DNA of 64,000 nt from assembly GCA_019359445.1 (NCBI GenBank), contig JAHHHJ010000018.1, positions 43,338 through 107,337 of the forward strand, read 5' to 3'. Under the pieces are notes generated by a model. It was not told the origin of the DNA, did not search any database, and worked only from the letters and a program-made list of their open reading frames with translations. This document shows positions 48,193-56,969 of this stretch, in pieces. Each line of letters starts with the position of its first letter. Position 1 is the stretch's first letter. The stretch comes from Kastovskya adunca ATA6-11-RM4. GTDB lineage: Bacteria > Cyanobacteriota > Cyanobacteriia > Cyanobacteriales > Coleofasciculaceae. A program made the translations under genes and the position numbers.

Positions 48193-48540
48193 TTAGTGCA
48201 GACTGTAAAGACTTAAGAAAAATAAAACGGCGATCGCTAAGGCACCAAAAATCAAGAGATTTTTCTGTCCTGGCGTCAACCGATTCACCCCTAAGCCATA
48301 GGATAAGTTTGACTGAAAACCTGATGGGGTGCCTTTGGAACCAACATTTTCAAACTGGGATGTTCTAACACCACAAACTGGACAACGCCAGTCAGTTGGC
48401 AGCTCTTCAAATCGCGTCCCTGAGGGAACACCACTGTTGCTATCCCCCCGACTTGGCTCGTAGACATAGCCACAAACGCGGCATTCGTAGCAAGCGGGCG
48501 CTTGTTCCGCAAGGGTTTGTTCGTTGGCTGGGTCGCTCAT
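48193..48540 (-). CDS. rubA: membrane-anchored rubredoxin RubA
   Basis: A 115-residue protein: a rubredoxin domain with 'YECRVCGYVYEPSRGDS' and 'WRCPVCGVRTSQFENVG' (two CxxC pairs binding Fe), a linker and a C-terminal membrane helix ('LIFGALAIAVLFFLSLY'). RubA is required for early PSII assembly and for photosystem accumulation. First gene of rubA-ycf48-psbEFLJ. A short in-frame extension follows its stop (see findings). Confidence 0.95.
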   Translation of the reverse strand: MSDPANEQTLAEQAPACYECRVCGYVYEPSRGDSNSGVPSGTRFEELPTDWRCPVCGVRTSQFENVGSKGTPSGFQSNLSYGLGVNRLTPGQKNLLIFGALAIAVLFFLSLYSLH

Positions 48541-48801
48541 CGCTTCCTACAAAAAAGCATTAATCAGCAAATCTTAAAATAACTGTTAAAAATTATCGCA
48601 TAAATGAACAGCTTTCCTCCCTGAGTCAGATTCGGACTACTGGAAATCTAGCTAGCCCCGCCAGAAAGCACCCCTTTAAAGGCGATCGCTCCCACTTGAT
48701 GGGGGTCATACCTGAGATAGAGGAACTGCAATCAGTGTAAAGCCCTTAGCCCTTATAATGTTAAGAAGTGATACACAAGTTTATAGCGGTAGTTACCAAT
48801 T

Positions 48802-49164
48802 GTGTTTGTCCTCAGCGGCTACGAGTATCTATTAGGCTTCTTACTGGCTTGCAGTTTAGTCCCTCTGTTGGCGCTGACTGCATCCAAGCTTCTGCGACCT
48901 AGTACAGGCAGTCCAGAGCGGCGTACGACTTACGAATCAGGTATGGAACCCATCGGAGGCGCATGGATTCAGTTCAACATCCGTTACTACATGTTTGCCT
49001 TAGTCTTTGTGGTTTTCGATGTTGAAACGGTTTTCCTCTATCCTTGGGCAGTTGCTTTCAATCGCCTAGGACTACTCGCATTTGTAGAAGCCCTCATTTT
49101 TATTGCAATTCTTGTGATTGCTCTTGTTTACGCTTGGCGCAAAGGAGCTCTTGAATGGTCATGA
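48802..49164 (+). CDS. ndhC: NAD(P)H-quinone oxidoreductase subunit 3 (NdhC)
   Basis: A 120-residue membrane protein with three helices: '[20 protein letters not shown]', '[20 protein letters not shown]', '[20 protein letters not shown]'. These fit NdhC/NuoA. The start is GTG: it gives the canonical 'MFVLSGYEY' and no ATG is available. It is the first of ndhC-ndhK-ndhJ and overlaps ndhK by 10 bp. Divergent from rubA across 261 bp. Confidence 0.96.
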   Translation: MFVLSGYEYLLGFLLACSLVPLLALTASKLLRPSTGSPERRTTYESGMEPIGGAWIQFNIRYYMFALVFVVFDVETVFLYPWAVAFNRLGLLAFVEALIFIAILVIALVYAWRKGALEWS

Positions 49165-49907
49165 AACCTAATATGGCAAATGAAAATATTGCTACAGAGC
49201 AAGAACTAAAAGAACGAATTCTCAACCCAATGGAGCGGTCTTCGGTTACTCAAGAGTTGTCAGAAAACGTGATTTTGACAACAGTAGATGACCTTTATAA
49301 CTGGGCACGGCTGTCTAGCCTTTGGCCTCTTTTGTACGGCACAGCCTGTTGCTTTATTGAATTTGCTGCCTTGATTGGTTCGCGGTTTGACTTTGACCGC
49401 TTTGGTTTAGTCCCTCGTTCTAGTCCTCGGCAAGCTGACCTAATCATCACTGCCGGAACAATTACGATGAAGATGGCACCTGCACTGGTGCGTCTTTATG
49501 AGCAAATGCCCGAACCGAAGTACGTCATAGCAATGGGGGCTTGTACCATCACTGGTGGTATGTTCAGCGTCGATTCCACGACTTCTGTTAGGGGAGTAGA
49601 TAAGTTGATTCCTGTAGATGTCTACATCCCTGGCTGCCCTCCTCGCCCAGAAGCGATTATTGATGCAATTATTAAGCTTCGCAAGAGAATGGGTAACGAG
49701 TCTATCCAAGAGCGGTCAAATTTTACCCAAACTCACCGCTACTACAGCAGCCCTCACAAGATGAATGCGGTACCGGAAATCTTGACCGGAAAATACCTGC
49801 AATCAGGGACTCGCGAGCAGCCGCCGAAGGAACTAATGGAAGCCTTTGGTATGCCCGTTCCCCCAGCATTGAAGTCCTCAGAAACGGAGGAGGTGCGTCG
49901 TGGCTGA
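49155..49907 (+). CDS. ndhK: NAD(P)H-quinone oxidoreductase subunit K (NdhK)
   Basis: A 250-residue peripheral subunit that holds an Fe4S4 cluster: '[20 protein letters not shown]' (adjacent cysteines), '[15 protein letters not shown]' and '[16 protein letters not shown]' supply the ligands. This is the NuoB/PSST fold at the quinone-binding junction. Overlaps ndhC by 10 bp and ndhJ by 8 bp, which indicates translational coupling. The C-terminal 50 residues are the cyanobacterial extension. Confidence 0.97.
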   Translation: MVMKPNMANENIATEQELKERILNPMERSSVTQELSENVILTTVDDLYNWARLSSLWPLLYGTACCFIEFAALIGSRFDFDRFGLVPRSSPRQADLIITAGTITMKMAPALVRLYEQMPEPKYVIAMGACTITGGMFSVDSTTSVRGVDKLIPVDVYIPGCPPRPEAIIDAIIKLRKRMGNESIQERSNFTQTHRYYSSPHKMNAVPEILTGKYLQSGTREQPPKELMEAFGMPVPPALKSSETEEVRRG

Positions 49908-50466
49908 AGAAGAATCCCAAGCGCCAGAAGTAGAAGAAGAAAAAGAAGAAGAAAAAGAAGAAGAAAACTCGGAAGCTTCCCAAATTGTAGAAGTGGGTAA
50001 AGTCGCTGGGTGGTTAAAAGAAAATGGCTTTGAGCCAGAGTCCTTAGAGGCTGACCACCTGGGCGTAGAAATTATTAAGGTTGACCCGCAAGTATTAATT
50101 CCGATCGCTACTGCACTTTATGCCTACGGGTTCAACTACCTGCAATGTCAAGGTGGCTATGATGTGGGTGCTGGTCAAGAACTAGTCAGCTTCTACCACT
50201 TAATTAAACTGAGTGACGACGCTGACCGACCGGAAGAAGTCCGGGTGAAAGTATTCTTGCCGCGAGAAGATCCCAAAGTGCCTTCGGTGTACTGGATTTG
50301 GAAAGCTGCCGACTGGCAAGAGCGGGAAACCTACGACATGTATGGCATTGTGTATGAAGGACACCCGAATTTGAAGCGGCTGTTGATGCCGGAAGATTGG
50401 GTGGGTTGGCCGTTGCGGAAGGATTACATCTCGCCTGACTTTTACGAGTTACAGGACGCTTATTAA
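49900..50466 (+). CDS. ndhJ: NAD(P)H-quinone oxidoreductase subunit J (NdhJ)
   Basis: A 188-residue NuoC-like subunit: '[20 protein letters not shown]', '[20 protein letters not shown]', '[20 protein letters not shown]' and '[20 protein letters not shown]'. The first 30 residues are an unusual poly-Glu/Lys stretch coded by GAA/AAA repeats, absent from most NdhJ. The start is GTG at 49900; the next plausible start (GTG, 'VGKVAGWL') would drop that stretch. Last of ndhC-K-J; a terminator follows. Confidence 0.95.
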   Translation: MAEEESQAPEVEEEKEEEKEEENSEASQIVEVGKVAGWLKENGFEPESLEADHLGVEIIKVDPQVLIPIATALYAYGFNYLQCQGGYDVGAGQELVSFYHLIKLSDDADRPEEVRVKVFLPREDPKVPSVYWIWKAADWQERETYDMYGIVYEGHPNLKRLLMPEDWVGWPLRKDYISPDFYELQDAY

Positions 50467-50512
50467 TGTAGAGACGTGCCAAAGCGCGTTTCTAGACCAA
50501 CATTTTGTAGAG

Positions 50513-50549
50513 AGCACTCGCTTCTAAGGAGAGGGAGTGCTTATTTTTT
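50513..50549 (+). terminator. terminator of ndhC-ndhK-ndhJ
   Basis: AGCACTC (50513-50519) pairs with GAGTGCT (50535-50541), then 'tattttttg'. It lies 47 bp after ndhJ and marks the end of the core ndh operon and the left edge of the Dnd island. Confidence 0.75.
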
Positions 50550-50723
50550 GGCGATCGCTCCCACACTGATCCTGATAGCAACGTGCTGAGTTGGGGATCT
50601 CGCCTGCGTGGTTCGTTTAAAAAGTTTTCATAAATTAAATAGAGCGGGTATGAAGGTAACTTAATAAGAGCTACTCTAAAGGCGACCTACCCTAAAACTG
50701 CCACTATACTCGATACAACTTGA

Positions 50724-52259
50724 ATGGCAGAGGTGGTGGGTGCTGTGACGGGTTCAAAGAATGCTTACAAAGTCGAAAAACAACGTGTCGATGTAAAGCG
50801 ATCGCCTTTACGGGATGACTATCACCCGATCAACAAACTGCTGGCGGTAGCCGCATCGAAAGGAAGCTACCATCTCACCCCACCAGAACCCCCGGTAGCT
50901 GGATGTCCTAGGGTACCGCCAGAGGTGCAGTTGCGGCAGTACCAACAAGAAGCCGTGGCGAACTGGTTTGCTAATCAGGGGCGGGGAACGCTGAAGATGG
51001 CAACCGGGAGTGGGAAGACGATTACAGCATTAGCGATCGCCACGGAGCTGTATCAAAAAATTCACCTGCAAGTCTTACTGGTTATCTGCCCCTATCGCCA
51101 TCTCGTTACTCAATGGGCGCGAGAATGCCAACGATTTAACCTCGAACCTGTCTTAGCCTTTGAGAATGTCCGCAACTGGCAAAGTCAGTTATCCACGCAG
51201 CTTTATAACGTCCGTTCTGGCAGTCAGCCCTTTCTTACCGTCATCGCGACGAATGCGACACTAATGTCAGAGAGTTTGCGATCGCAACTCAAATATTTCC
51301 CGGAACGAACCCTAATTATTGGTGACGAAGCCCACAACTTAGGCTCCACCCGCTTAGAACAAAGCCTACCGCGCAACATCGGCTTGCGCCTCGCCCTCTC
51401 CGCCACACCAGAACGCTACTTTGACGAACAGGGTACGGAAGCCTTATTTGACTACTTTGGTTCAGTCTTACCCCCAGAACTCACCCTCGCCGATGCGATT
51501 CGTCAAGGGGCGCTTGTTCGCTACCTGTACTATCCCGTTCTGGTAGAACTTACCGAAACAGAGGCAAAGTCCTACGCCAAATTAACCAAACGCATTGGCT
51601 GGGCGTTAATGGATCAGGAAGACTTTGAAAGCAATGACACTCTAACCTCTTTACTTATGCAACGCGCCCGGTTAATTGGTGCAGCCAGCAACAAACTCCC
51701 AGCCTTGCAGCGGTTGATGGCAAAGCGTTTAGAGACGAGCCACACCCTGTTTTATTGCGGCGATGGTTCTGTAGAAACAGCACTAAGTAAAGAAAGCCGC
51801 CATCAAATTGCCGCCGTTACTCGCTTACTCGGTGCCGAACTGGGTTATCGCGTCAACACCTACACCGCCGAGACACCCTTAACAGAACGGGAAGACTTGC
51901 GGCGACAATTTGAAACGGGGGAACTGCAAGGTTTAGTCGCGATTCGCTGTCTGGATGAAGGTGTTGACATCCCCGCCGTGCAAACAGCCGTAATTCTCGC
52001 CAGTAGCGGCAATCCCCGTCAGTTTATTCAGCGACGAGGACGAATTTTGCGCCCCCACCCCGGTAAAGAACGAGCAACCCTATTTGACATGATTGTTTTA
52101 CCGCCAGATTTAGGGAGAGAAACCCTGGAAGTGGAACGCAATCTATTGCGAAAAGAGTTGAGGCGATTTTTAGAGTTTGCCGACTTAGCCGACAATGCGG
52201 GAGAAGCCAGAATCGCGTTACTGGAATTGCAGCAGCGCTATGGATTGCTAGATTTGTAG
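50724..52259 (+). CDS. DNA phosphorothioation-associated DEAD/DEAH helicase ('dnd restriction enzyme' family)
   Basis: A 511-residue SF2 helicase. Motif I 'MATGSGKT' (92-99), motif II 'GDEAHNLG' (DEAH at 201-204), 'LALSATPER' (III), and motif VI 'QFIQRRGRILRP' (from about 434). The overall layout ('LRQYQQEAVANWFANQGRGT', 'GLVAIRCLDEGVDIPAVQTA') matches the family named dnd restriction enzyme (TIGR04095-type) that accompanies dnd genes. No nuclease motif is visible, so the name is by association. It is upstream of the 57-aa/ATPase pair and separated from it by 263 bp. It may unwind or translocate along unmodified DNA. Confidence 0.8.
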   Translation: MAEVVGAVTGSKNAYKVEKQRVDVKRSPLRDDYHPINKLLAVAASKGSYHLTPPEPPVAGCPRVPPEVQLRQYQQEAVANWFANQGRGTLKMATGSGKTITALAIATELYQKIHLQVLLVICPYRHLVTQWARECQRFNLEPVLAFENVRNWQSQLSTQLYNVRSGSQPFLTVIATNATLMSESLRSQLKYFPERTLIIGDEAHNLGSTRLEQSLPRNIGLRLALSATPERYFDEQGTEALFDYFGSVLPPELTLADAIRQGALVRYLYYPVLVELTETEAKSYAKLTKRIGWALMDQEDFESNDTLTSLLMQRARLIGAASNKLPALQRLMAKRLETSHTLFYCGDGSVETALSKESRHQIAAVTRLLGAELGYRVNTYTAETPLTEREDLRRQFETGELQGLVAIRCLDEGVDIPAVQTAVILASSGNPRQFIQRRGRILRPHPGKERATLFDMIVLPPDLGRETLEVERNLLRKELRRFLEFADLADNAGEARIALLELQQRYGLLDL

Positions 52260-52522
52260 GCTGAAGCTGGGATAATACTTGGGCGAGTACGCCGCTATAC
52301 CTCCCCTAAAAGCGCCCCGATAAAACCGCGTCAAACCTGGGACTAAGCAATCCTGAGACTGCCGCCATTATTCCATCCTCAAAGCGATCGCCTAATTAGA
52401 ATAAACGTATCTTAAAAAGGGCATTCCCTCTTTACTCCCCAAAACCTACAGATAGCTGACTAAGGGAACCTCGATAAAATTTAGCCAGCATTGCTCAAAC
52501 GCCACAACTTGCATCTCTAGCT

Positions 52523-52696
52523 ATGACAGAAGAACCGGGTATTCAGGATGTCCAGGAGCCAATTACCAGCGCTCCACCAGAAGTCCGCCAAATTATTGAA
52601 CGAGTCTTGCAGGCGGAAAAAGACAAGCTATATATGACAAGACCAAGCAACATTAAGGATGATATTGTGAAAATTATTAAGGAAGAAGTGCAATGA
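52523..52696 (+). CDS. 57-residue protein coupled to DndD-like ATPase
   Basis: A small ORF: 'MTEEPGIQDVQEPITSAPPE' then helical 'VRQIIERVLQAEKDKLY' and 'DIVKIIKEEVQ'. Its TGA overlaps the ATG of the next gene in ATGA, so the two are translationally coupled. It is Glu/Ile-rich, acidic and probably a short helical protein. It has no known homologue that I recognise. Size and coupling suggest an obligate small subunit of the ATPase that follows. Confidence 0.7.
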   Translation: MTEEPGIQDVQEPITSAPPEVRQIIERVLQAEKDKLYMTRPSNIKDDIVKIIKEEVQ

Positions 52697-54759
52697 AGCT
52701 GCGCTCGCTCCGGCTTTGCAACTTTCGTCAGTTTTATGGCAAAACTCCCGAAATTTTATTTTCAATAGGAAAGCGCAATGCCACTATTATTCATGGTAAT
52801 AATGGCGCGGGTAAAACCACTCTATTAAATGCTTTTACTTGGGTGTTATATGAAAAATTTAGTCCCGCTTTTGCTTCAGAAGATCAGTTAGTAAATAAAC
52901 GGGCGATCGCTGAATCTTCCCCCGGAGTAGCCGTGGACTGTTGGGTAGAAATCGGCTTTGAGCATTACAACAAACTTTATCAGGTGAAGCGTCGCTGTCG
53001 GGGCTATAAAACCGAATCGGGAGTGGAACACTCGAAAAGTGAGTTGCTCCTGCAAATCGCTGGAGATGATGGACGCTGGTCACTGCCCCAGCAACATCCT
53101 GATGATATCATCGGACAAATTTTACCGATTTCGTTACATCAATACTTTTTCTTTGATGGCGAACGCATTGAGCAACTTGTTCGTTCTGATAAAAAGTTAG
53201 AAATTGCTGAAGCTACAAAAACTTTACTAGGCGTTAAGGTTTTAGACCGGGCTATTACTCATTTAAAAGATGCGAAGAAAATCTTAGAATCAGAATTAGC
53301 CTTTATTGGAGATTCGGAAACTAAAAAGCTTTTAAAAGAGCAGCAAACTCTAGAGCAGGAAATTTATTACCTTAAAAATCGTCAAAAAGAAATCGATCGA
53401 GAAGTATCTCACCAAGAGGAGTTAAAGAAAACCCTCGGTAGTCGCTTACTAGAATTTAGTGGGGCTGAGGAATTGCAGCGACTGCGGGATGAGTTGGAAA
53501 CTCAAGAAGCGCTGATTCGAGAACAGCTCAAACAATCGAAAGAGGCGCTGAAACGGGCAATTTCTACCCGTGGCTATACTGTCTTGCTCTCTGATGTGAC
53601 GGTGGAATTTCGAGAAATTGTCGATGACATGCGCTCTAGAGGAGAGCTACCCGTAGGCATCAAACGGCAATTTGTCGGTGATTTGCTCAATCAAGGATGC
53701 TGCATCTGTGGAGAGAAGTTAGTTGAGGGAACTCATGCTCATCAGCAGGTGTCTTCCTGGATGGATAAGGCAGGAATTGCGGATGTGGAAGAAACGGCAA
53801 TTCGGATGAGTGCCCAGGTGGATGAAATTGACAAGCAAGTGCCGGAGTTTTGGGAGGAAGTTGATCGGCAACAAGCAATTCTTGCTCAGGGGAGAGCTGA
53901 ACTTTCGCGGATTGAAACGCAGTTAGATGATATTAAAAAAAGGCTGCGAAGCTTTCCCAGTGAAGATATTCAGCAATTACAAAAGCGACTGGATGAGACG
54001 GAGTTAAAAATCAAGGATTTGATTTTAGAAAAAGGAGCAAATCAGCAAAGTATTGAGCGCTTGCAAGGAGATATTGAGGCAAAAGTTAAGCAAGTTGCTA
54101 AACATAAAATGAATGAGGAAAAGCAAGTGTTAGCGCAACGGAGGATTAGCGCCACTGAGGAGGCGATCGCGCGATTACAAAAAGTAAGAAACCGCCTCGA
54201 TACCCAGTTTCGCTCCTCTCTAGAAAAACGGGTACAGGAACTATTTGCTGAAATTTCCTTTACTCCTTATCTCCCCAAACTGAGCGATAAATACGAACTA
54301 TCTTTAATTGAAACTACGGCAGGAAAAGAGGCAACGGTTGCTGCTTCCACAGGGGAAAATCAGATTCTAAGCCTCTCATTTATTGGCGGCATTATTGACC
54401 GAGTGCGGGAGTGGAGTCAAGAAAATACTTTACTCGGCCCCGATAGCAGCACTTTCCCGGTGGTAATGGATTCACCTTTCGGCAGTTTAGATGAAGTGTA
54501 CCGCCGACAAATTGCTAAGACGCTGCCGCAGTTAGCGAATCAATTAGTGGTTTTGGTAACGAAAACCCAGTGGCTAGGAGAAGTTGCCAGGGAGATGGAC
54601 AATCATATTGGCAGAGAGTATGTGTTGGTTTACAACTCTCCGAAGCCAAATTGTGAAGAAGATGCCATTGAGATAGCTGGGAATCGCTATTCCTTAGTGA
54701 AGCCTAGCCCGAATGACTTTGAATATACAGAAATTATCGAGGTGGATGACGGTTTTTGA
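52693..54759 (+). CDS. DndD-like SMC/Rad50-type ATPase with CxxC hook (second ATPase)
   Basis: A 688-residue ABC-type ATPase. Walker A 'IIHGNNGAGKTTLLNAF' (G35-T42). The Q-loop region and 'YFFFDGERIEQL' resemble DndD. Long coiled coils surround a central hook 'QGCCICGEKL' (C336-x2-C339), like Rad50. Near the C-terminus are signature 'STGENQILSLSF' and Walker B 'PVVMDSPFGSLDE'. It is a paralogue of the canonical DndD at 59705, which lacks the CxxC hook. Overlaps the 57-aa gene by 4 bp. Likely role: DNA-bound ATPase of a restriction or sensing complex. This role is inference. Confidence 0.8.
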   Translation: MKLRSLRLCNFRQFYGKTPEILFSIGKRNATIIHGNNGAGKTTLLNAFTWVLYEKFSPAFASEDQLVNKRAIAESSPGVAVDCWVEIGFEHYNKLYQVKRRCRGYKTESGVEHSKSELLLQIAGDDGRWSLPQQHPDDIIGQILPISLHQYFFFDGERIEQLVRSDKKLEIAEATKTLLGVKVLDRAITHLKDAKKILESELAFIGDSETKKLLKEQQTLEQEIYYLKNRQKEIDREVSHQEELKKTLGSRLLEFSGAEELQRLRDELETQEALIREQLKQSKEALKRAISTRGYTVLLSDVTVEFREIVDDMRSRGELPVGIKRQFVGDLLNQGCCICGEKLVEGTHAHQQVSSWMDKAGIADVEETAIRMSAQVDEIDKQVPEFWEEVDRQQAILAQGRAELSRIETQLDDIKKRLRSFPSEDIQQLQKRLDETELKIKDLILEKGANQQSIERLQGDIEAKVKQVAKHKMNEEKQVLAQRRISATEEAIARLQKVRNRLDTQFRSSLEKRVQELFAEISFTPYLPKLSDKYELSLIETTAGKEATVAASTGENQILSLSFIGGIIDRVREWSQENTLLGPDSSTFPVVMDSPFGSLDEVYRRQIAKTLPQLANQLVVLVTKTQWLGEVAREMDNHIGREYVLVYNSPKPNCEEDAIEIAGNRYSLVKPSPNDFEYTEIIEVDDGF

Positions 54760-55405
54760 TTCATCTTTTATAGAAAATTTTGCCATAGATACCTGGTGGG
54801 CAGAGGCTAGCTGGGAAGAGTTTATTGCACTGGTAGAAAATCCTGCCTACGCCGACGGCAGATTTTACTATCATCAAGGACTCGTAAGAATTGAGATGTC
54901 GCCCCTTGGTTCTCGTCATGGTCGTCACAATTCAATTATTTCTAAGACCGTCAGTTTTTTTGCAACTGTTAGGAAGATTCCCATTATTGAGTTTGCTAAT
55001 ACTAGCTTTCGGCAATTCGGTGTAGGGGAATTTCAACCGGACTTGGCGTTCTACATCGGTTCTGGGTTAAGAGTACCGCCGCTAATTGATGAAGCGATCG
55101 CGCTAGACTTATCCGATCCACCCACGCTGATTGTGGAAGTTGGGGCGGAGTCTGTGGGGGATGATTTGGGGCGCAAGCGGTTGCTGTACGAACAATCAGG
55201 GGTGCAGGAGTACTGGGTGGACGACCTCAATTCTGGAGAAGTGATTGCGTTTAAAATTGCTGATGGGCAAAGCGGACGGATTCAGCAGTCGAGGGTTTTA
55301 CCCGGTTTGGAAATAGCGACGGTAGAATCAGCCCTGAGCCGTAGCCAGACGGAGGATGATACGAAGATCAATCTTTGGCTGTTGAAGATGTTTAGCCAAG
55401 GTTGA
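54746..55405 (+). CDS. Uma2 family endonuclease (DUF820)
   Basis: About 219 residues. Uma2 signature: 'SWEEFIALVENPAYADGRFY', 'GSRHGRHNSIISKTVSFF', 'FQPDLAFYIG', 'PPTLIVEVGAESVGDDLGRK', 'RLLYEQSGVQEYWVDDLNSG' with the PD-(D/E)XK core. Uma2 proteins are abundant in cyanobacteria; their target is unknown. I chose ATG 54746 because 'gaggtgg' precedes it and it overlaps the previous stop; the frame opens earlier. It lies inside the Dnd island but is not a known Dnd component, so it may be cargo. Confidence 0.85.
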   Translation: MTVFDSSFIENFAIDTWWAEASWEEFIALVENPAYADGRFYYHQGLVRIEMSPLGSRHGRHNSIISKTVSFFATVRKIPIIEFANTSFRQFGVGEFQPDLAFYIGSGLRVPPLIDEAIALDLSDPPTLIVEVGAESVGDDLGRKRLLYEQSGVQEYWVDDLNSGEVIAFKIADGQSGRIQQSRVLPGLEIATVESALSRSQTEDDTKINLWLLKMFSQG

Positions 55406-55483
55406 GGGATAATTTTTTAACCCAGAGGGCAAGGGAGGTTGATACAAAGGGATAAGAGAGGGTTTGGTAGTGGTTATTTTGAA

Positions 55484-55582
55484 GGTGTTGAGGTTATGGA
55501 GGCGATCGCGTTTGTAGAAGCAGCCCTCAAAAAGAGTGAAACTGAGGATGATGACGGAATAATCGCCGATTGCTCAAACTAA
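55484..55582 (+). pseudogene. Uma2 C-terminal fragment (partial duplicate)
   Basis: In frame from 55484: 'GVEVMEAIAFVEAALKKSET' then 'EDDDGIIADCSN' and a stop. This parallels the end of the preceding Uma2 gene ('GLEIATVESALSRSQTEDDT'). No complete gene precedes it. Best read as the remnant of a second Uma2 gene or a duplicated tail. Confidence 0.55.
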
Positions 55583-55600
55583 TTGCAGAAAAGGAGTTTT

Positions 55601-56353
55601 ATGGTTGTTTCGCCTGTTCCCAACACTGCCCGCATTCTTGATTATTGGCTTGGTGGTTTTCATCACTACCCAGTTGATGTAGAAGCCGCCAAAGTTTTTG
55701 AATCGCTATACCCCAACTTTCCAATGGTTTTTCGTACTTTACGAGACTATATTAGTCGCGTCACTCGCTACATCGAATCCCAGGGAATCGAGCAGTTTGT
55801 TGTTTTTGGTTCTGGATTGCCCACTTGTGGCAATGTACATGAAGCGGTGCCGCAAGCTAAGGTACTCTACACGGATATCGATGCGGCGAACATCGAACTG
55901 GGACAAAAAATCCTCAGGGATAATCCTCATGCCGACTACATATTTTGCGATGCAACAAACCTCGATACCCTCGATCGCTCGGTTATCGATCGAGTGTTGG
56001 GAACGATCCAACGCTTAGGGATGGTCTTTGTTGGTGTCTCAGCCTTTATCCCAGATGATACTTTAGCCCAGATGCTCGATCAACTCTATGATTGGGCACC
56101 TGCGGGGAGTTTCCTGGCACTGGATTTTGATGGTGAAGCACTGGCGCAGTATCAAAGAGTGTTAGAACTACTCAATTCCATGGGCGCGCCCCTACATATG
56201 CGTAATCCCACAACAATTCGACCGTTGCTGGGACGATGGCAGTTGACGCAACCGGGCATTGTGCCAGTTTCAGCGTGGCAGGCTGACGCGTTGGAGAAAC
56301 CAGCCCAAGGGCGGGAGCAGGTTTTTATGTATGGCTGCGTCGTTTATAAGTAA
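55601..56353 (+). CDS. SAM-dependent methyltransferase (PF04672/DUF574-like)
   Basis: About 250 residues from ATG 55601, behind AAGGAG. 'NTARILDYWLGGFHHYPVDV' is the standard start of PF04672 proteins. It continues 'QFVVFGSGLPTCGNVHEAVP', 'LYTDIDAANIELGQKIL' (SAM-binding acidic loop), 'FVGVSAFIPDDT'. The family is common in actinobacteria and cyanobacteria; substrate unknown. The G-S-G-L motif is a variant of the GxGxG loop. It sits between the Uma2 remnant and dnd-associated protein 4 and may be cargo in the island. Confidence 0.82.
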   Translation: MVVSPVPNTARILDYWLGGFHHYPVDVEAAKVFESLYPNFPMVFRTLRDYISRVTRYIESQGIEQFVVFGSGLPTCGNVHEAVPQAKVLYTDIDAANIELGQKILRDNPHADYIFCDATNLDTLDRSVIDRVLGTIQRLGMVFVGVSAFIPDDTLAQMLDQLYDWAPAGSFLALDFDGEALAQYQRVLELLNSMGAPLHMRNPTTIRPLLGRWQLTQPGIVPVSAWQADALEKPAQGREQVFMYGCVVYK

Positions 56354-56431
56354 TCAGGTTTTAGTTAAAGGCGATCGCTTGTGGCTTTAAACGTTTAGTT
56401 CAACTCTTAGATACTAAATATTATTCATACA

Positions 56432-56905
56432 ATGTTCGATACCAAAAGAATTAGGGTTGCCAAAGACAAGGCTGATTTAGTCAAAGCATTAACAGCATCA
56501 GAAGGCACAACGGGAGCTTTCCAAACTTATGCTGATGTGATGGTGTTTGCGGCGGTATTAGGAGCAAAGCATAAGAAGCGGCTGCCTTTGGGGGAGGTAT
56601 CTAAAAGAGATCCAGCTCCAATTCATAAAGAGACTTTTGTCGCCAAAGGGTATGATTTAATTATTAAACTTTTAGCACTTGCTGAAACTAAAGATAAGTA
56701 TGTTCTCTCATCTTATGATGATGAACGCGAAGATAAAAAAACTCTTCTTTTTGAAGAGTACGCAAACGCTGGACTTGAAATATTACGGAAGGAATTACGT
56801 GGTTCAGTAGATTATTCTGAGCAAATTGTGTTGTTTCTTAGTTCTGAAAAACTCAAGGGAAATTTTGAAGAAAAGGATTTTGATTTAAGTCGGTTTCTTC
56901 ACTAG
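56432..56905 (+). CDS. Dnd system-associated protein 4
   Basis: A 157-residue soluble protein: 'RIRVAKDKADLVKALTASEG', 'TYADVMVFAAVLGAKHKKRL', 'PAPIHKETFVAKGYDLIIKL', 'EEYANAGLEILRKELRG'. It fits the family called dnd_assoc_4 (TIGR04062-type), found only with phosphorothioation loci. Mostly helical, no catalytic motif seen. It is followed 64 bp later by the HNH nuclease. AT-rich with no HIP1 site. Role unknown. Confidence 0.78.
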   Translation: MFDTKRIRVAKDKADLVKALTASEGTTGAFQTYADVMVFAAVLGAKHKKRLPLGEVSKRDPAPIHKETFVAKGYDLIIKLLALAETKDKYVLSSYDDEREDKKTLLFEEYANAGLEILRKELRGSVDYSEQIVLFLSSEKLKGNFEEKDFDLSRFLH

Positions 56906-56969
56906 TAGTTACTAAACATTATAGGCAACTACTAAATTTATAAACAATTTCTATTTTCGCTAAATTGAG

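Noticed and set aside
49723..49983. Minus frame with a long poly-Phe run
   Set aside because: Antisense of the GAA/AAA repeat in ndhJ and of ndhK; no independent support.
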